From Panagrolaimus kolymaensis (taxonomy: Eukaryota > Nematoda > Chromadorea > Rhabditida > Panagrolaimidae), in assembly GCA_028622995.1 (NCBI GenBank), contig JAJQJQ010000003.1, positions 8,618,001 through 8,682,000 on the forward strand: a DNA stretch of 64,000 nt. The letters are read 5' to 3'. A program made the position numbers and the translations under genes. Positions 58,647-64,000 of this stretch are shown piece by piece (the stretch's first letter is position 1; each line of letters begins with the position of its first letter). The notes beneath the pieces were generated by a model. It saw nothing but the letters and a program-made list of their open reading frames with translations, did no database searches and was not told the DNA's origin.

Positions 58647-61600
58647 TTTCTGAGGAATGTGTAAATGAAGCTGAAAACACAAAGTTTAAAATTAGCCTCC
58701 AAATTTATACTCAAGTTTAGAAACCATTAAAATAAAATGTAAATGGTTTCAAGTGTCAATCGCGGTTATAAAAAAAAATATTTCGATCTCACGTCTATGT
58801 CTAACTATATTTATGCGCAGCCAAATATAATAATAAATTGAGTATAAAAACACCCGTTTCTATTGTGATTGTTATTGGTGGTGTGGGTGGAATGGCTAGG
58901 AATACAAAGGTGACAACAATGACGACGACAAAAAGGAATAACTACTGACCAAAATCGAAAAGAAAAAAAAGAAGTCAAAACTCACTCAAAAATTGAAAAG
59001 ATTGAGTTGCGCATAACTTTTTTTGTGTATAAAACCTAAGTAAACTAAGTTTAATTAACTTTTTGAACAAACTAAAAAAAGAAGTTAGTTATGCTAATGA
59101 AAAGTTGAAAAAATGCCCGCCAGTAGAAAGAGAAAAATAAATGTGTGAAAAGAAAACTATTTGCTTTTTCACTAAAATCGAACGTAACCACCCATAAAAG
59201 TGTTGTGAGTCTTAACTTACGAAGAATGAAATGAACTTCTTCATGTTTTGGAAAACTATGATTTTGTATTGTCTGTTTATAAAATACTTTTTATTTTCTA
59301 TCTACCTCCTCCTTCTTTTTTTTTGGTCAGTGATGACGGTCAACGTGAAGAGGAGAACCGCCCAGGTAAGGTGATTAGAGATTGTGTAGCTTAAGGATTA
59401 AAAACGGAACGGGTTCGATGCGTAAAGAAAAATTATTCAGCTTCGAAAAAAAATATAATAGATTTTGAAAGAAAAAAAAGAAGAAGAAAAACGTAAACGT
59501 AGAATTTTTGCTTCAAGCTGGCAAGAAAAATTCTTCAGCGATAGAAACAATAAAAACAACAAATTTTTCTATCAAAAAAAAGTAAAAGAAAGAAAGTTGA
59601 AGCAAGCGTAAACCTAAAAAAGGAAGCAACAGGAAAAAATCGTTGTTCCATTTGCTCGATTTGGCCTTTCTCGTTTTCTTATTTTTAAGGTTGCTTTTAA
59701 GCGCGAAGAAACAATACACCTTTTCTTCTTTTTCATAAAGCAAAAAAAGAATGAACGCGTAAACCCAAACCAAAAAGCAAAATATGCATAACACACAGGA
59801 AACAAATAAATAAACAAACAAATATCTTTGCACTTTTAGATTTTAAGGCTCCAAATTGTAGAAAGAACCTTGCAATTTTGCCCCTTTCTTTTTTTATTAA
59901 AAAAAACTTTATAAATTTGCATATTTAATAGTTATAAAAAAATTTTATTTTGTCATTAATTAACTTTTTTTAAAGCAAACAAAAAATAAAAAACAATTAC
60001 TCGTGAACAAAAAAAAACAAATAAAAAAAGAAATAAAGGTAACTAACTAAGCTGTCACGATCACTTTTTTATTTCAGCTCCTGCCAAAATTAGGGAAACA
60101 TTTCTAACGTTTTTTTTTTCATTTCTACTTTCGATTGAAAAAGATAAAAGATATAAATCCGATAAGCAAGAGACGATTTTCGAAGAAAAAGTAACCATTT
60201 ATCCGATTAATTCAAATTTTAAAGATTTTGTTACCCAACAAAAAAAAAATGAATCTTCTTTGATTCTTTGAATCAAATAAAAAAAAATGCGCAAAAGCGC
60301 AAAATCTTTGGACTAATCTAAAAAATCTAAAAAAAGTGTGATGGGTGTTTGCAGAGATCCTTTTCACAAAAAAAAACACTTTTCTCGCATTATGTATTTA
60401 TTTTGAGTTCAGAAAAAGAAAATGAAAATAATAATGCTTTTCATATTCTCGTATTCGTCTTTTGTTGTTGCAAAGTTGGGTTCGGGGATTTTTTAATGTT
60501 TGAAAACAAATTTTCATTCTCCTTTTTTTTCTTGAATTCGACGCCAAACTTTTTTGTTTGAATCAAAACAACGAAGAGAAAAATCATGCAAAAATAAAAT
60601 ACAAGGAACGCTGAAAAAAAATCTTTTATTTTTTATGGAAAGAAAAATTTATTTTTTAGGACTCATGATTGACGCATAAATAAAAAAATTTAAAAAGAAA
60701 AAGAAAATACCATATTGTTCAAATTTCTTTTTTGTTCTATTTCAACCAACACCAAAAACAATTCGAGATTTCATAAGGGCATTACAGATTTTTTAAATTT
60801 AAAATTGAAAACGACTGCACATGCACATTAGAAATCTCAAATTGTTGATGAGCGAGAATTAATTTCACCAAAAATATATTCTTTTTCCATTTATTGTTTA
60901 TAATTTTGACTCGAATTAACCGTCCCAAGAGTTTAAAAGGCCAGTATGAATTTAATAAAATTATGACAACATCCTAGCTCATCAAACTCTGGAGATGGTC
61001 AAATTTCGAGCAAAAAGCAATTAATCGTCTTGTAGAACAACAACGATGGCAGCGGTGGCGATGGTTAGAGCATCAATTTTTTTTATTACAAAATAATGTA
61101 TTATTCTTTTTATTTTTTTCATCGGGAATCGATCCCACCAAGACAACAATATAAATGATGATATGTTGATTGTTGGCTTTTGACTTCATGAACAAAAAAG
61201 CAGAAGAAAAAACGCTGTTTTATTACACACTAGAATAGCAAGAAAAAATGGTTTTGCTTTCTATCACCTTTCTTTTTTTGACGGCAGCAGCTATTATTGC
61301 CTTGAAGCAAGGTAGTTGTGAACCAAGCATGAGCCTATTTTTTTACAAAGAAAAAAGTAGGCCAAAAAATAATACAACAAAAACGACGACGATGATTTTT
61401 TTTTCTCAAAACAATGGAAAAGGAAAAAAGTTAAAGAAAATGATTCCATTCAATGCATTTTAGGCTGATTTTATAAGAAGCAAAGAAGAAAAAAAATGAA
61501 TCAGTGAACAAAAAAAAAAATAAGGAAGAAAGAAAGGTGAAAAAAAGCCAACGACGCACAAAGCAAAAATGTTGAATGGTGCGGCAGCAGCGGTGGCAAT

Positions 61601-62289
61601 ATTTATGTACAAAAATGCCGTCGCTTGATTCAATGACTCTTTTTTTTTTGTTGTGCATCGTCGTGCCTGGCCCAGAGGGAAGAAAAAAAAACGTAGAGAA
61701 AGAAATAACAGCGATTCTTGCGTTAACAAAATAATTAATCATCATCGCAACAACCAACTACATCGACGATGTTGGTGAAATTTTTCTTGAGGGAATTTTT
61801 ACATTTGGAAAATCATTTTCTTACAAAATACAAAAAATACCATTGTCAATAATCACTTTTTTTCGGTGGTGTATAGACTCGCTTTTTCCTTTTTTGTTTC
61901 GTAAAAAAAGTAATGCCAAAATCAATGCTGTTACGATGTTAAAGGAGAAAAAAAAGTCAAAACATTTTTCTTTGTTTTTTTTTATTTATTCAGAGCATCA
62001 ATGTGCTTTCGCAATTTATCGACATAGTCGCAGCAATGTGTTATAAACAGTTTTCTTCTTCTTCATTTCTCCTATCGGCTGCGGCATGCTTGGTTCGATT
62101 CAAAAGTTTTTTTTTACTTTTATTTGGCAGGTGTAACTCTGTTTGAGGATGGAAGAATCGTTGCATTTTTTTTATTTGTTACTTTTAAAAAAAGTATAAA
62201 TTTTATTCAAACATAAATAAATTTACAACAAAAATTTTCACAAACAAAAAAGAAGGGTTTTAATCAGTAACTAGATAACATTCGGGTCA
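58647..62289. other. Intergenic region, no clear gene
   Basis: About 3.6 kb. The left end should be the promoter of the carotenoid oxygenase gene. An ORF at 61248-61463 starts with a signal-peptide-like stretch (MVLLSITFLFLTAAAIIA) but then runs into low complexity, and no further exon was found. Rest is A/T-run-rich. Confidence 0.45.
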
Positions 62290-62604
62290 ACGGCACGCAA
62301 GAAAATGAACATGTTTTACATAGCTCTAAGTTACTGTATCATATCCCTTCTATGAATACTATCTACTATGAAAAACCAAAACGTAAATGTCTTCTATGTG
62401 AACATCAAGTGGTAATGAATTATAAAAATGCTCGACTTCTATGTAACTCGATTATGTACAATGCAACAGAAGCGTTTATTACAAACTATTGCCTTGAGTC
62501 GAAAATATGGATATATGCCTGTATTTGTTAAAGATCCAAAATATTTGAATGATCCTAAATTGTATGATCCTCTTAGACCTTTAACACCTCATTCATATGC
62601 TTAG
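62290..62604 (+). pseudogene. Mitochondrial ribosomal protein S18C pseudogene
   Basis: The 5' part reads YYEKPKRKCLLCEHQVVMNY followed by KNARLL. This is the conserved start of bS18m, a small-subunit protein of the mitochondrial ribosome. The 3' part reads LCTMQQKRLLQTIALSRKYG, then YMPVFVKDPKYLNDPKLYDP, which is the conserved end of the same protein. Between them about 15 codons are missing and the frame changes, and there is no room for an intron. No start codon lies in frame upstream. The copy has no introns, so it may be a retrocopy, but I see no poly(A) tail. The working gene must be elsewhere. Confidence 0.8.
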
Positions 62605-63151
62605 GTTTTATTTTATTTCTTTTGTTATATTTTTGTTTGTTATATAGCTTGTATAGTAAATAAATTCATGTTATTTTTAAATATTGTATGTGTTTATAAT
62701 AAAGCAGGAATATATTATTCCTGATCAATCACAATCCTTGTTTGAAACTTAAATTCAACTTATCCAATAATCAATTAATGATGGAGTTGGTATTTAAAAT
62801 CATAATAATTCAAAGTTTCTAAATAACGGGAAAATCTTTTTTGGCATTCAACGTGCTTATATCTTTAGAGGGAATAATTGTAGTTTTATTGATACCATGA
62901 AATTACTTTATTTCCTTTTCATCTTTATTTGAAATTTCATATGAAGCCAAAAATCAAGCAAAACTTCCAAAACTCGCCGAAATTTAAGCGACAGATGACT
63001 GCATTTTTTGTTTTCTTTTCCTTTTATAATGTATCCGTTTATCATCAAAAAAACATAGGATATATTTTAGTAAAACATTATTTATTATTATTATTACATA
63101 CTAATACCAAAAAGAAGGAAACATTGATACGAAGCAACACCAAGAGCGATT
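62605..63151. other. Intergenic spacer between two 3' ends
   Basis: About 550 bp. AATAAA words occur near 62659 and 62701, probably relics of the S18C copy's 3' flank. Nothing else recognised. Confidence 0.5.
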
Positions 63152-63753
63152 TTACCAAATTTGACCACCAAAGAAGAAAACGAAGCATCCAATTAGAGCC
63201 ATTCCAGCAAGTTTCCAAGTACCATATTTTGATTCATCGGTTCCACTTGTAGTTGTTGTAATTGCATCTTTAGTTGTTGGTTTAGGAATAGTTGAAGTTG
63301 TTGTTGTAGCAGTAGTAGTAGTTGTTGATGGATAAGGAAGAAGAGGATCACAAACTCCATCACGAAGTTTTTCTTTTTCTTCCTAAATAATGAATTTATA
63401 AAGTTTTAAGAAATTATCCAAAAAACTTACTACAATAAGATGGTTTCTGGCGCCATTTTTACAAACCATATCTTCACCTTCGCATCCAACTCCAGAATAA
63501 TATACTTTATCAATTACACAGCCCCAAATAACACATTTGCAATTTTTCTTCCCTTCAAAACCTAAAATTTATAGGTTTGTTTTTAGGTTTAAAAAACAAA
63601 AAGAAACCTACTTTTCTCCACATCAGGATCAGAAGTTTCACATTTTTTTTGAGTTGGACATTTTCCATCAAATTGTTCAAATCTTATAAAAGATGCAGGA
63701 CAGATGAGAGAAGCAAAAACAGCAGCAGCGAGAAGAGCGACGACGAGTTTCAT
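63152..63753 (-). CDS. Small Cys-rich, Thr-rich protein with signal peptide and C-terminal membrane segment
   Basis: Three exons in phase (63612-63753, 63431-63561, 63152-63382) encode 167 residues. MKLVVALLAAAVFASLICPA is a signal peptide. Eight Cys residues follow within about 90 residues (GKCPTQKKCETSD, NCKCVIWGC, GVGCEGEDMVCKNGARNH, DGVCDP). A Thr-rich stalk (STTTTTATTTTST) suits O-glycosylation, and LAGMALIGCFVFFFGGQIW is a membrane segment or GPI signal at the very C-terminus. I do not recognise the family. A surface or secreted cuticle-associated role would fit but is a guess. Confidence 0.85.
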
Positions 63754-64000
63754 GATATTTGATGAACGAACGAACGATGACGACCAAAATTGAAACGAGA
63801 AAAAATGAAGTAAAAAATTTGATGAGTGATTTTGCTTCTTATATACGAAAAACAAGCATCATTCTTTTTTCATGCAAATTTTCTCTTACTATTGCAGCCA
63901 ATTAAAAAAATAAGCATGAAACAAAAAATTTATTGGTTAAAGTTTCATCTAAAATCAAATCAAAACATATTTGTTTTTTACCAAACACATGCGCTTTAAT

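Noticed and set aside
61030..61150. tRNA-like words near 61056 (ggcgatggttagagc) and 61120 (gggaatcgatccc)
   Set aside because: Spacing is 70 bases, the arms do not pair as a cloverleaf, and the second word is palindromic so its strand is unclear.

Overview
The window looks like nuclear DNA of a free-living, AT-rich nematode. Genes have many short introns ending in TTTTAG or TTTCAG, and several families match nematode families (copine, DOMON, a nematode-type F-box-like family, TTAGGC telomere-type words inside a MITE). A panagrolaimid-like (clade IV) species is my guess from the F-box-like family and the base composition; nothing in the sequence proves it. All exon models below were assembled by hand from splice signals and phase.

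Layout. 1-1363: 5' part of a copine gene (minus strand). 2375-4670: an eight-exon GPI-anchored Ig/FN3 cell-surface protein (minus). 4671-15783: about 11 kb with no recognisable gene, holding one small hAT-type MITE. 15784-35774: two tandem paralogous F-box-like genes, both wrecked by transposons. The first is split by a 10,634-bp apparently autonomous Helitron (16352-26985) and also carries a solo LTR and a 1.1-kb foldback element. The second is split by a head-to-tail dimer of short non-autonomous Helitrons (30964-33786) and has two nonsense codons. 36295-43948: an eight-exon nuclear protein with two GIY-YIG modules, the second apparently dead; a single-exon F-box-like gene lies in its large intron on the other strand. 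45397-46989: carboxylesterase pseudogene. 47666-48375 and 48617-49488: convergent DOMON and Cys-rich surface-protein genes. 55502-58646: a secreted or ER carotenoid-oxygenase-family protein with a long Pro-rich tail. 62290-62604: a mitochondrial ribosomal protein S18C pseudogene. 63152-63753: a small secreted or type I membrane Cys/Thr-rich protein.

The centre of interest is the Helitron system. The large element ends in CTAG and sits between host A and T. Removing it restores the host exon to exactly 346 codons, so its ends are known to the base. In coding order it holds a 5' end with a tRNA-like A-box/B-box segment, an HSE-containing repeat, a 20-copy alternating 54/56-bp satellite, a 2286-residue protein (two Ulp1-like protease modules, HUH/Y2 Rep, Pif1 helicase), a second copy of the HSE repeat, a Gln-rich/RGG ORF, and a 3' end with a GCGAAGC mini-hairpin. 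The dimer shares these ends, joins CTAG to the next 5' end with no spacer, and also restores its host exon exactly (383 codons).
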